The position numbers and the translations under genes are program-made. The notes below the pieces were generated by a model. The model worked only from the letters and a program-made list of their open reading frames with translations, did no database searches and was not told the origin of the DNA. From contig CAZJMK010000043.1 in assembly GCA_964547135.1 (NCBI GenBank), positions 1-36,596 of the forward strand: a stretch of DNA of 36,596 nucleotides. Direction: 5' to 3'. The stretch is from JAJXSS01 sp964547135 (GTDB taxonomy: Bacteria > Planctomycetota > Phycisphaerae > Phycisphaerales > Phycisphaeraceae). Position 1 is the first letter of the stretch. Each line of letters opens with the position of its first letter. Positions 7,708 through 15,479 of this stretch are shown here, piece after piece.

Positions 7708-8694
7708 TTACATCGGAAACGCCTGGGCCAGTTTCACCGCCTGCCCCGTCGCAGCCGAGCGGCGCATGGCTGCTTCGAATTGCAGTTCACGCAAACCATC
7801 CATGCCCGTCACCGGCGGCTGCTGATCGGCGCTGATGGCGGTGAGGTAAGCTGTGAGCGATTTGGCGAATGACTGGGTGTATTGCGTCCAGCGAGCTTCA
7901 TCGCGCACGATGGTGCGGGTTTCATGCAATCGCTGATTGCGGTCGAGTATTTCCAGCGTGCCATCCAGATCGCGCATCGACACCCGACCGTTTTCAAACG
8001 ACACGGTCAGTTCAAAAAGCGGGTGCTGCCAACTGATGCCTGCGGTGCCGATGAGTGTGCCGATGGCTCCGTTTTCCATGCGGACGACTGCCCCCAAATC
8101 CTGCGCTTCGATGCCCTGCCCCTTGCGCATCGGCTGCCCTTGCAGAGCGCTGATTTCGCTGACCGGGCCGCCGAAGTGATGCACCAGATCGATGCAGTGA
8201 CTCCAGCAGGCGTAATGCACCAGCCCGGTGAAGCCGATGACCTGACCAAATCTGCGTTCGTCCGCGATGCGTTTGGCGGCAAGGGTTTGTTCGAAAAATC
8301 GGTAGTTGAAATTCAGAGCCGTCTGACAACCTTTGGCTTTGGCAGCGGCGAGCAGAGTTTTTCCGTTGGCAAAATCCTGTTCGTCCACATGGGCCTGACC
8401 GTTGCGGGCGGTCAGGGGCTTTTCCATCCATAACCGAGGGACGCCCAGTTCGATGAGTTTGAGCGCGGTTTCAAAGCGGTATTGCTCATTGGTCAGCACC
8501 ATGGCGCAATCCGGCTTCCACTGGGCCACTGCCTCCAACGAGCCAAGCATTTCCCCGCCGAAGGTTTTGGCCAACTCCGGCAACTTGTCGGGGAACTTGT
8601 CGCAATACGCCAGCTGTACGCCGGGGTACTTGCTCAAAAAAGGCACGTAATTGCCCTGAGCCACTTTGCCGACGCCGACCAGTGCGATACGCAT
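7708..8694 (-). CDS. Gfo/Idh/MocA-family oxidoreductase
   Basis: The start is taken as ATG 8694 (MRIALVGVGK) because AAGGA lies 8 bp upstream; an in-frame TTG at 8700 is less likely. The 328-residue product has a Rossmann glycine motif GVGKVA (7-12), the EKP catalytic lysine motif (91-93) and a downstream HCIDLVHH segment (166-173) with Asp169 and His residues at the family's active-site position. It is cytoplasmic and probably NAD(P)-dependent. It shares its strand and probably its transcript with the zinc dehydrogenase 79 bp downstream, suggesting consecutive oxidation steps on one sugar or cyclitol. It is only distantly similar to the Gfo/Idh protein at 3766. Confidence 0.9.
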   Translation of the reverse strand: MRIALVGVGKVAQGNYVPFLSKYPGVQLAYCDKFPDKLPELAKTFGGEMLGSLEAVAQWKPDCAMVLTNEQYRFETALKLIELGVPRLWMEKPLTARNGQAHVDEQDFANGKTLLAAAKAKGCQTALNFNYRFFEQTLAAKRIADERRFGQVIGFTGLVHYACWSHCIDLVHHFGGPVSEISALQGQPMRKGQGIEAQDLGAVVRMENGAIGTLIGTAGISWQHPLFELTVSFENGRVSMRDLDGTLEILDRNQRLHETRTIVRDEARWTQYTQSFAKSLTAYLTAISADQQPPVTGMDGLRELQFEAAMRRSAATGQAVKLAQAFPM

Positions 8695-8788
8695 GTGCAA
8701 TGTCCTTATGAAATTGAATGACGTGAGCAGTTCGCAGAATGCAGCCCCATTGCTATCGAAAACCTCATAAATTGATCGAAAACAACCA

Positions 8789-8890
8789 ATTACAATGCAA
8801 AACGACCAAACGACCCTGCTTAATCACCCTTTTCATGGCCTGTCAGTCAAATGTACTATTACAAAATAACAATAATATTACAATTGTCAA
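8789..8890 (-). promoter_or_regulatory. Putative promoter with three ATTACAA boxes
   Basis: On the minus strand TTGACA (8890-8885) is followed after 16 bp by TATTTT (8868-8863), a plausible sigma-70 promoter reading towards the gene at 8694. On the plus strand the heptamer ATTACAA occurs three times (8789-8795, 8858-8864, 8877-8883), the last two flanking the predicted -10. Repeated identical heptamers in an AT-rich leader suggest operator half-sites; the regulator is unknown. Confidence 0.4.
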
Positions 8891-8970
8891 CAAGTGATTG
8901 AAGATGGTGTGTCGCCGACTTGGTCCGACCTTTGGGACCGCTTAGAAGCTGTTTCAAAAATCAGTACACG

Positions 8971-9074
8971 GTGGGGCGGGCGTCCCGCCTGCCAATAGGC
9001 GCAAGCTCATTTGAACAACCATTGTCGATCAACATGAGCCTTCGGCTCATTGACAGGCGAGACGCCTGCCCCAC
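8971..9074. repeat. GTGGGGC cruciform repeat, copy 1 (104 bp)
   Basis: The ends GTGGGGCGGGCGTCCCGCCT and its counterpart ending CCTGCCCCAC are imperfect terminal inverted repeats of about 26 bp. Each end also folds alone (GGCGGG-CGT-CCCGCC left; CAGGCG-AGA-CGCCTG right), and a third hairpin ATGAGCC-TTC-GGCTCAT lies inside. An outer pair flanks the core: 8941-8956 and 9087-9102 are inverted repeats matching at 14 of 16 positions (CTGTTTCA in common). Copy 2 at 12161-12265 lacks this outer pair. Confidence 0.85.
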
Positions 9075-9186
9075 CCAAACCAGTTATGAAACAGTTTCTT
9101 AGCGGATGATTTGCGATGTACGCTATGCACCGATGTGGCTCGGTGCTTACAGCGGGGTATTCGAGTAGGTCTTCATCGATGATGTG

Positions 9187-10329
9187 TCAGCCAAGGGCTT
9201 CGGCCAGAAAGTCAAAAGCCTTCTGCTGCATGGCGCGATTCAGTTCATGCGGTCCGTCAAACCAGAGGCCTTGAAACTTTCCTTCGCCGCCGGTTGTTGC
9301 GTAAACACGCTCAATCTTTTCCCATGCGGCGCTCACACCATCCACAGTGAAGAGATCGTCCTTTTTACCATTGATCACCAGCAGCGGTTTGGGAGTCATC
9401 AGCGAAACGACATCGGGATAGTCCATCAGCGGATAAAGCCCCGGCAATACCATCGGCGGGCTGAAGGTATGCAAAGTATGCCGGAGCATATCGACATAGG
9501 AACTCATCCAACCGGAGATGACCGCCGCTGCATAACGACCACCGATGCCCGCACAATGCACTGCGCGGAACCCGCCCATGGATTGACCAAGGACACCGAT
9601 GCGTCGTGCATCCACCTCGGAACGTTTTGCCAGATAGTCAAGCACCGCCAGGTCCTCAGCCAGCGTGACCTCCATCCAGGCGTGACCCGACATGAAAAAA
9701 CCGGCTGAAATATCACATACTTTGGTATGCGCCCGCTGATTGCATGTTTTTACTTCCTCCGCGCTCATCAGTGAAAGATTCCGCCAATGCGGCGGGTCGG
9801 TGGGAAGCAGCATTCGCCGACCGCCCCAGTAGGGAGCATCCGAAACAATGACGACAAACCCCCGGCGAGCCAGTTCCGATCCGATGCTATTACCCGCATA
9901 CATACCTTCCTTGAATGCCCGCAATACAGTATGTTCGTTATCCTCTTCGACCACCTTTTCCTTTCCCCACACATACAACGCACTATGATCGTGCAGCAAA
10001 TGAATCGCCGGTGAGGGAGTCTTTGCCGAATCGGGAATGAGTACATAAGCCGGCACCGCAATGCCTTGATGCAGTTCAAGGGTGATGGTTTCCCGAACAT
10101 ACCCTTGGCAAGGCGTTCGTTCGACGATATTCACCCGCGGATTGTTTTGCACAGCAACACGGATCAACGATGCTACCTTTTTCCGTGCATCACTTCGCCA
10201 TGCTTCACAATCCGCATAGTTGCCGCTCAGATACGAACAGGGAAACCAAGGCCTTGCGGCCAGATGAGCCAAAAGCGGATACATCGTGCCTGTCTGTGCT
10301 TTGGGAATTTCAATATCATCAGCAGTCAT
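9187..10329 (-). CDS. Alpha/beta hydrolase (esterase/peptidase-like)
   Basis: The 380-residue protein is an alpha/beta-hydrolase. GQSMGG at 248-253 is the nucleophile elbow with Ser250. NGKKDDLF (320-327) carries Asp324/Asp325 as acid candidates, and FDGPHE supplies His361. LLHDHSALYVWGKEK near 111-125 resembles the oxyanion region of the acetyl-xylan esterase/dienelactone hydrolase-like families. The long N-terminal part (about 1-80) lacks a signal peptide, so it is probably cytoplasmic. Such enzymes deacylate sugars or cleave small esters. AAGGTA precedes ATG 10329. It lies 65 bp downstream of the broken SGNH gene on the same strand, so both were probably one operon of ester hydrolases. Substrate unknown. 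Confidence 0.85.
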   Translation of the reverse strand: MTADDIEIPKAQTGTMYPLLAHLAARPWFPCSYLSGNYADCEAWRSDARKKVASLIRVAVQNNPRVNIVERTPCQGYVRETITLELHQGIAVPAYVLIPDSAKTPSPAIHLLHDHSALYVWGKEKVVEEDNEHTVLRAFKEGMYAGNSIGSELARRGFVVIVSDAPYWGGRRMLLPTDPPHWRNLSLMSAEEVKTCNQRAHTKVCDISAGFFMSGHAWMEVTLAEDLAVLDYLAKRSEVDARRIGVLGQSMGGFRAVHCAGIGGRYAAAVISGWMSSYVDMLRHTLHTFSPPMVLPGLYPLMDYPDVVSLMTPKPLLVINGKKDDLFTVDGVSAAWEKIERVYATTGGEGKFQGLWFDGPHELNRAMQQKAFDFLAEALG

Positions 10330-10394
10330 GTGAATTACCTTGACGGATACGATGATGATTGTATGAAGGCTATTTTGCAGGGTAAGGGCGATTT

Positions 10395-11459
10395 TCAGGT
10401 CTGCTTGTCGAGCACCGGACGGATGAACTCGGCGAGTCGCAGGCCCATTTGCATCATGCCAAAGTCACCCGGATGCAGCAGGTCTTCGCTGTGGCCGATG
10501 ATATCGCGTAACAGATCAGGCCCTTCGACCAGATGCACATTGGGGGTTGGACAGTCGGCCACCGCCCGTCGCAGATGTTCCCGATAACGGCGGGCCTTGT
10601 CGGCATGGCCGGAATGATCGTTCACCACATCCGCACTGTAGGGAAACAAGGTGATGGCAAAGACAGGCCGATTCGGCTTGCGACCGGCCACGGTGTGTAC
10701 CATGTACCTCAGACGAGCGGCATATTCACTTTCCGGGAATCCCAGCATGTTGACGGACAGGCATAAGGTTGCCAGATGCCAGTCATCGCGCTGGGCCAGG
10801 TAATCAGCCATGACTGTTTCGCAGTGAGCCGAGCCGCCGAAACCCAGGTTCAGCGAATCCACGTGCAGGGCACGGGCGCATTGCTGAATGTAATTGAGGT
10901 GTGGTCCGCTGGCACCGGAACCTTGCGTGATGCTCGTGCCGTAGCTGAGCATGGTCCGTTGCGGCAATTCGTCAGCACGGGGCGGACGCACCGTCGTGCC
11001 CGGCTCCGGTTCCACCCCATGCAGCGTCACCGGCCCGTGCAAGAGCGGCAGCATCAATCGCAACACCTGCGGCGCAAAATAATCGGTTCGCTGATAATCA
11101 TCACGAAGCTCGTGCAGGCGCGATGACGGGGTGAGCTGTAAGGTCGTGGGGTTTTGGGTGATTCGATATCGTCCGCATTCACTGTCACGCCCCTTGAAAC
11201 CCTGATAGGGGCCGTAGAACAAGCGTGCCTCGGCAGGGCGGTAATCGACATCGGTGGGGCAGGACAAAGTGATTCTGACCGGGCCATCGATCACCAGACG
11301 AATTTCCATGCCGGCGGAATCGAGTGCTCGCTCCTAGGCCTTGGGGTTCAGGCCGACCCGCACATTTTCGGGAATACGTTGCAAGCGCAGTGAGCCGTCG
11401 GGAAGTGGGGTGTATCCGCCGACGTTGTGCAGACGGATCAGATCGGTGAAACAGGGCAT
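10395..11459 (-). pseudogene. SGNH/GDSL hydrolase interrupted by an in-frame TAG
   Basis: Reading from ATG 11459, which has GGAG 5 bp upstream, the frame runs MPCFTDLIRLHNVGGYTPLP to residue 41, meets TAG at 11336-11334 (codon 42), and continues in the same frame as ERALDSAGMEIRLV through an SGNH hydrolase to the stop at 10395. The downstream part keeps a YGTSITQG block I with the nucleophile Ser, NLGFGGSAH, and an LHPGDFGM block V-like end with Asp/His, so the catalytic domain looks intact. A restart at ATG 11309 lacks a ribosome-binding site. A single C-to-T change of a CAG codon would explain the stop, but a sequencing error or readthrough cannot be excluded. Family role: ester hydrolysis on carbohydrates. 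Confidence 0.75.
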
Positions 11460-11785
11460 TGGTATCTCCATGATTGGAAATCACCCGAAGTTCAATCATG
11501 ATTGCTCCCGGATAGTACTTGGACCATGGTTTTAATTGTGTGATCGATGAGATTGAAGAAGATTTGACAACCTCATCGCAATGCACATCACTTGAGCCCT
11601 CTGAACAATCCCCTCTCCCCTTGGGAGAGTAGGAGTACTCGCTTTGCTCGTATCCGGGTAAGGGCGGAAGAGCGTTTGATCGCACCGTATTTCAACGCCT
11701 TTTCTTCATCGGCCCTCACCCGGCCTCGGTCGCCGCGGCGACACTCGGCCACCCTCTCCTGTGGGGAGAGGGTTTTTCAGAGTCC
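11460..11785. other. 326-bp gap dominated by a CCCTCTCC repeat element
   Basis: No gene is supported between the SGNH gene start and the groES stop. 11610-11772 is a CCCTCTCC-type inverted-repeat element. The remaining ~150 bp (11460-11609) must hold any promoter of the SGNH gene; TTGTCA on the minus strand (11568-11563) is a possible -35 box but no -10 fits it. Confidence 0.5.
11610..11772. repeat. CCCTCTCC inverted-repeat element, copy 1 (163 bp)
   Basis: The left end CCCCTCTCCCCTTGGGAGAG and the right end, whose reverse complement begins CCCTCTCCCC, form terminal inverted repeats, each also a self-hairpin. Internal arms CCGGGTAAGGGCG (left) and GCCCTCACCCGG (right) pair as a second stem. 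The same two-stem plan recurs at 16445-16599; half copies are at 17643-17682 and 27924-27963. Confidence 0.75.
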
Positions 11786-12109
11786 TCACTTGTTTTTGCG
11801 AAAGACCGCGACGACGTTTTCAACCGGGACGACAAACAGACGGTTGTCGCCTTCGAAATCGACGGGGACTGCGTCCTTGGGGTGAAACAGCACACGGTCG
11901 TACTGGGCGATCGGATAGTTGGGGTCGTTTTCGACTTCGATGGAGACAGCCACGATGCGTCCGGTGAGGGTGGGTATTTCGATTTTGTCGGGCAGGTGGA
12001 TGCCGGACTTGGTCTGCTTTTTGTCTTCATCCTTGCGCACGAGCACGCGCTTGCCGATGGGTTCGACGGTTTCGAGCACGATTTTTTTACTATCGATAGA
12101 CTCAGCCAT
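11786..12109 (-). CDS. groES: Co-chaperonin GroES (Cpn10)
   Basis: The 107-residue protein matches Cpn10: VEPIGKRVLVRKDEDKKQ at the start of the beta-barrel, a KSGIHLPDK mobile-loop-type segment (35-43), GRIVAVSIEVE, and a C-terminal VPVENVVAVFRK strand. It caps the GroEL chamber during ATP-driven folding. It is slightly longer than the typical 95-100 residues because of an N-terminal extension (MAESIDSKKIV). No groEL follows, and no CIRCE-type inverted repeat was found in the 200 bp upstream, so it is an orphan copy, possibly one of several in the genome. The start is ATG 12109 with only a weak AAGATA-like ribosome-binding site. Confidence 0.9.
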   Translation of the reverse strand: MAESIDSKKIVLETVEPIGKRVLVRKDEDKKQTKSGIHLPDKIEIPTLTGRIVAVSIEVENDPNYPIAQYDRVLFHPKDAVPVDFEGDNRLFVVPVENVVAVFRKNK

Positions 12110-12160
12110 GCGGGTATCTTATGAAAACTCGCGTCGTGTTGGAAATGAAGGTTTGCTTGG

Positions 12161-12265
12161 GTGGGGCGGGCGTCCCGCCTGCCAATGGGCGATTAGCCCA
12201 TTTCAAACAACACCGTGCATCATGATGAGCCTTCGGCTCATTGACAGGCGAGACGCCTGCCCCAC
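12161..12265. repeat. GTGGGGC cruciform repeat, copy 2 (105 bp)
   Basis: Same plan as 8971-9074: identical left arm through GGCGGG-CGT-CCCGCC, identical right arm with the ATGAGCC-TTC-GGCTCAT hairpin and CAGGCG-AGA-CGCCTG, and a diverged middle. It lies between divergent groES (minus) and the GH15 gene (plus), so any promoters there must work around it. Confidence 0.85.
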
Positions 12266-12323
12266 CAGAACCCAACCATCAAGTTAGAGATAACTGGTGA
12301 TCGGTCGCCCGGAGTGACAAAGA

Positions 12324-14597
12324 ATGCCTCGTGACATCCCTGTGGGCAATGGTCAGATGCTGGTCTGCTTTGATCAGCACTACCAGATACGTGATTTGTA
12401 CTACCCGCATGTCGGACAGGAAAACCATGCGCAAGGGGGGCCTTGCCGCCTGGGGGTGTGGGCGAATTTGCCGGCGGTGGGGCAGGGGCAGATGCAGCCT
12501 GATCGTCGGCGACGTCGGCTTTACTGGTCGCATCAAAACTGGCGCATTCAACTGGGCTTTCAACCGGACACCATGGCCACGAATGTGGTGATGACGCACG
12601 ATGACCTGCGCCTGGAATTGCGCTGCAGTGACGTGGTCGATTTTCACCGCACGATACTGGTGCGTCGCATTGAGGTGATCAACCTGCACGACAGCGAGCG
12701 CGTGGTGCATTTGTATCACCACAACAACTTTGCCGTGGCCGGTACACGCATCGGCGACACGGTTTACTTTGACCCGATGCTGCGTTGTCTGATTCACTAT
12801 CAGGGGCAGCGCTACCTCATGGCCGGCTGGTACGTCGATGGCGAATTACGCATGGATGAGTTCGCCACCGGCATGGCTGGGTACTTCAATGCCGAGGGAA
12901 CCTGGCGCGATGCCGAGGACGGCAGCCTGGGGGGTAATTCAATCGCACAGGGGGCTGTCGATTCCACCATGGGTTTGCATGTCGATCTGCCTCCGCGCGG
13001 CAAACGCATCGTACACATGGTCATCGGGGCTGGGCAGAACTACAAAGACATGGAAACCCTGCAACGGTTTTTACACCGTGAAGGCCCGCAAAACGTCATC
13101 GACCGAACGGTTTCATATTGGCGTTTGTGGTTAGCCGCGACACCAGCCCAGTTCCCCGAACCGGCTCAGGGCGGCCCCGAACCGGCAGTCGTCGAATTAT
13201 TCAAACGATCACTGCTGGTGATGCGTTCGCAGATTGACAATTCAGGGGCGATCATCGCTGCCAATGACACGGACATCATGCAGTTTCAGCGCGATACGTA
13301 CAGCTACCTCTGGCCGCGTGACGGGGCATTGGTGGCCTCGGCACTGGACGATGCCGGGTTCCCCGATGTGGCGCGTTCGTTTTACTCGCTGTGTGCCCGC
13401 ATCATCACCGAACAGGGTTACTTTCTGCACAAGTACAACCCCGACGGCAGTCAGGCATCAAGCTGGCATCCGTGGATCAGTCTGGGTCGGCCGCAGTTGC
13501 CGATTCAGGAAGATGAAACCGCGCTGGTGGTGTGGGCCTTCTGGCGGCATTATGTGTTGTACCGTGATATCGAGTTTGTCCGCCCATTGTGGCTGTCGTT
13601 GATTTTGCCCGCGGCTGATTTTCTGGTGCGTTTTCGTGACCCGGACACGCATCTGCCCCTGCCCAGTTACAACCTGTGGGAGGATTCATGGGGCGTGCAT
13701 GCGTTCACGGTGGCGACGGTGTACGCCGGGTTGCAGGCAGCCTGGCAGTTTGCCACCTGTTTTGGTGATACGCGACGGGCGGAGGTGTACGCCAGGGCGG
13801 CGCAGGAAACCAAGGATGCATTCATCAGGCATTTCTGGTCGGAGAAGGAAAAGCGATTTTTACGACGCATCGTGCCGTTGGACCACGCCCGCACCGCCCG
13901 GCTCATGGCTGATGTCATGGCGGGTCGCACTCCCGGCCCCGATGATGCCGACATATTCGATGGTTTTCTCGCACCGCCGTCGTTGTCGGAAAAAACCAGC
14001 GACAAAGTCAACGGGAATGGCAGCGGCAGCAAACTGGAATTTGAATACGACCCGATTTTGGATAGTTCGCTTTATGGGTTGGCGATTTTCGGATTGATGT
14101 CGCCGGATGACCCGCGCATGGTGCAAACCATGCAGGCGGTCAAGGCTGGTTTGTGGGTACGCACCCACGTCGGCGGGCTGTCCCGCTATGAAGGCGACAC
14201 CTACCACCGGGTTCACGATGGCAGTGACAGTGCTGTGCCGGGCAACCCGTGGTTCATCTGTACGCTTTGGATGGCGCAATGGGTGATCGCCAAGGCCAAA
14301 ACGCAGGCGGAATTGAAGGAAGCGTTGCCGTATTTTGATTGGGTGGTGCGTCACGCGCTGCCATCGGGCATTCTGGCGGAACAGGTACACCCTTATAACA
14401 ATGCGCCGCTGTCGGTTTCGCCGCTGACCTGGAGCCACGCGACGATGGTGTCCGCCCTCATGGCTTATCAGCGCAAACTACGCCGCATGAGCACCTGCCC
14501 GGTGTGTGCGCAGCCGCTGACTGCCCCGCTGTCGGAATTGGGCACAGCCGACCTGACCCAGCATCATCAGCCGATGACTGAACCGCCGTTGAGTTGA
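12324..14597 (+). CDS. GH15-family glucoamylase-like glycoside hydrolase
   Basis: The 757-residue protein has the GH15 layout: an N-terminal beta-sandwich (about 1-270, including the LYYPHVGQENH start typical of prokaryotic glucoamylases) and an (alpha/alpha)6 catalytic barrel. WPRDG at 330-334 is a substrate-binding loop. NLWEDSWG contains Glu453, the likely general acid, and ILAEQV contains Glu686, the likely base. No signal peptide is seen, so the enzyme probably acts in the cytoplasm on glycogen, maltooligosaccharides, trehalose or related glucosides (family knowledge). The C-terminus adds a CPVC pair of unknown role. GGAG lies 9 bp before ATG 12324. The gene may be monocistronic or lead the block to the lipoprotein. 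Confidence 0.9.
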   Translation: MPRDIPVGNGQMLVCFDQHYQIRDLYYPHVGQENHAQGGPCRLGVWANLPAVGQGQMQPDRRRRRLYWSHQNWRIQLGFQPDTMATNVVMTHDDLRLELRCSDVVDFHRTILVRRIEVINLHDSERVVHLYHHNNFAVAGTRIGDTVYFDPMLRCLIHYQGQRYLMAGWYVDGELRMDEFATGMAGYFNAEGTWRDAEDGSLGGNSIAQGAVDSTMGLHVDLPPRGKRIVHMVIGAGQNYKDMETLQRFLHREGPQNVIDRTVSYWRLWLAATPAQFPEPAQGGPEPAVVELFKRSLLVMRSQIDNSGAIIAANDTDIMQFQRDTYSYLWPRDGALVASALDDAGFPDVARSFYSLCARIITEQGYFLHKYNPDGSQASSWHPWISLGRPQLPIQEDETALVVWAFWRHYVLYRDIEFVRPLWLSLILPAADFLVRFRDPDTHLPLPSYNLWEDSWGVHAFTVATVYAGLQAAWQFATCFGDTRRAEVYARAAQETKDAFIRHFWSEKEKRFLRRIVPLDHARTARLMADVMAGRTPGPDDADIFDGFLAPPSLSEKTSDKVNGNGSGSKLEFEYDPILDSSLYGLAIFGLMSPDDPRMVQTMQAVKAGLWVRTHVGGLSRYEGDTYHRVHDGSDSAVPGNPWFICTLWMAQWVIAKAKTQAELKEALPYFDWVVRHALPSGILAEQVHPYNNAPLSVSPLTWSHATMVSALMAYQRKLRRMSTCPVCAQPLTAPLSELGTADLTQHHQPMTEPPLS

Positions 14598-14636
14598 TGC
14601 CTTGATTGGGTTGCGTCGCCCTGTGTGCACACAAAC

Positions 14637-14645
14637 TGTTACAAT
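14637..14645 (+). promoter_or_regulatory. Possible extended -10 element
   Basis: TGTTACAAT is an extended -10 (TGn plus TACAAT) about 53 bp upstream of the lipoprotein start at 14698. No good -35 lies at the usual distance, which extended -10 promoters can tolerate. Confidence 0.35.
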
Positions 14646-14697
14646 GCTTGGCAGCGAATCGATTGTGAATCATCACGCTGTTTCAGGGACTCATCAC

Positions 14698-15306
14698 ATG
14701 AAAATGCAGTCATGGTTGGCGGTGGCGATGTTGGTGTTCACCACGAGCTTGGCCGGTTGCGGTCAATATGTGAACATTCCGGAAGACGCCGGCGATGTGG
14801 CGGCCAACAGCCCGAATCTGCTCAACGTCCGACAGACAGCCGTGGCCGCGGTGCAGGCGGTGTTGGAAGACAGGCCGCTGGGTCGGTCGTACCGGTTGGT
14901 GCTGCCGGTGGGGACCAGTGACGATACTTATGCGTATGCGATGCGCGAACTGGGGCCGGATGCGTCGTGGTCGGATCAGTCACCGCCGACGGACATGCCC
15001 GTGATCGATGTGCGTCATGTGCGCATTCGCAGCTGGTTGGCACAGGTGGATGTGATTCGTCCGGTCGATCCGCGTCAGCCCAGCGGGATGCAGCAGTTGA
15101 TGTCGGTTTATTTGAAATTTGATTGGGGGCGAGGCTGGTATGTCGATCGGTTGCACCTGTGGCGAATCCCGTTGGAAGATGCGTTGTTTCAGGCTCGATA
15201 CAGTGAAATCGACGCCCCGCCGTTGAATACCGCTCCGCCGGGGGAACCGGTGCGCAGCCCTGCGTTGACGCCGACCAGCAGCGGGTCGATGCGGGAAGTG
15301 CGATGA
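14698..15306 (+). CDS. Predicted lipoprotein of unknown function
   Basis: The start is taken as ATG 14698 (MKMQSWLAVAMLVFTTSLAG), preceded by AGGGA, rather than the longer open frame. The 202-residue product has a type II signal peptide with lipobox LAGC and the modified Cys at 21, so it should be anchored in a membrane by lipid. The mature part shows no recognised domain; it alternates charged and aromatic segments (LKFDWGRGWYVDRLHLWRIP) and ends in a Pro/Ser/Thr-rich tail. Likely an envelope lipoprotein typical of planctomycete-like genomes. It follows the GH15 gene by about 100 bp with its own putative promoter. Function unknown. Confidence 0.75.
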   Translation: MKMQSWLAVAMLVFTTSLAGCGQYVNIPEDAGDVAANSPNLLNVRQTAVAAVQAVLEDRPLGRSYRLVLPVGTSDDTYAYAMRELGPDASWSDQSPPTDMPVIDVRHVRIRSWLAQVDVIRPVDPRQPSGMQQLMSVYLKFDWGRGWYVDRLHLWRIPLEDALFQARYSEIDAPPLNTAPPGEPVRSPALTPTSSGSMREVR

Positions 15307-15311
15307 ATGAA

Positions 15312-15330
15312 GTGGCCAAGTGGCCAAGTG
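15312..15330 (+). repeat. Short 8-bp-period array, GTGGCCAA type
   Basis: GTGGCCAA occurs at 15312 and 15320 followed by GTG at 15328, within a few bases of the lipoprotein stop codon. It precedes the GACGCCG cruciform at 15364. Confidence 0.65.
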
Positions 15331-15363
15331 CGAGACGGCGAGCGGACCCACCAGTCAACATGT

Positions 15364-15435
15364 GACGCCGTGGGCTTTAGCCCCGGATTGCTTTGACCGA
15401 AAACATAATCATCCGGCCCTAAAGGGCTCGGCGTC
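15364..15435. repeat. GACGCCG cruciform repeat, copy 2
   Basis: Arms GACGCCG (15364-15370) and CGGCGTC (15429-15435) enclose hairpins GGGC-TTTA-GCCC and GCCC-TAAA-GGGC with a 25-30 bp unrelated middle. It lies just upstream of the sugar isomerase gene, so it would be in that gene's leader if transcription starts further up. Confidence 0.8.
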
Positions 15436-15479
15436 AATAATGTCCAATGAATCAATAACCAAACCGAATGGAGCCATTC

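Larger units (their letters stand above)
8695..9186. other. 492-bp gap: AT-rich control region and cruciform repeat
   Basis: No gene. Roughly 8750-8895 is markedly AT-rich compared with the rest of the window and holds the probable promoter of the minus-strand operon starting at 8694. The right part, 8941-9102, is occupied by the GTGGGGC cruciform repeat and its outer arms. 9103-9186 shows nothing recognisable. Confidence 0.6.

Noticed and set aside
11334..11336. TAG as recoded amino acid (pyrrolysine or other reassignment)
   Set aside because: Other genes in the window show no internal TAG and no pyrrolysine gene is visible; a single nonsense change or sequence error is simpler.
11185..11685. 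166-residue minus-strand open frame overlapping the SGNH gene start
   Set aside because: It is a different frame from the SGNH hydrolase, has no family features and crosses a repeat element; the SGNH frame with a TAG explains the coding signal better.
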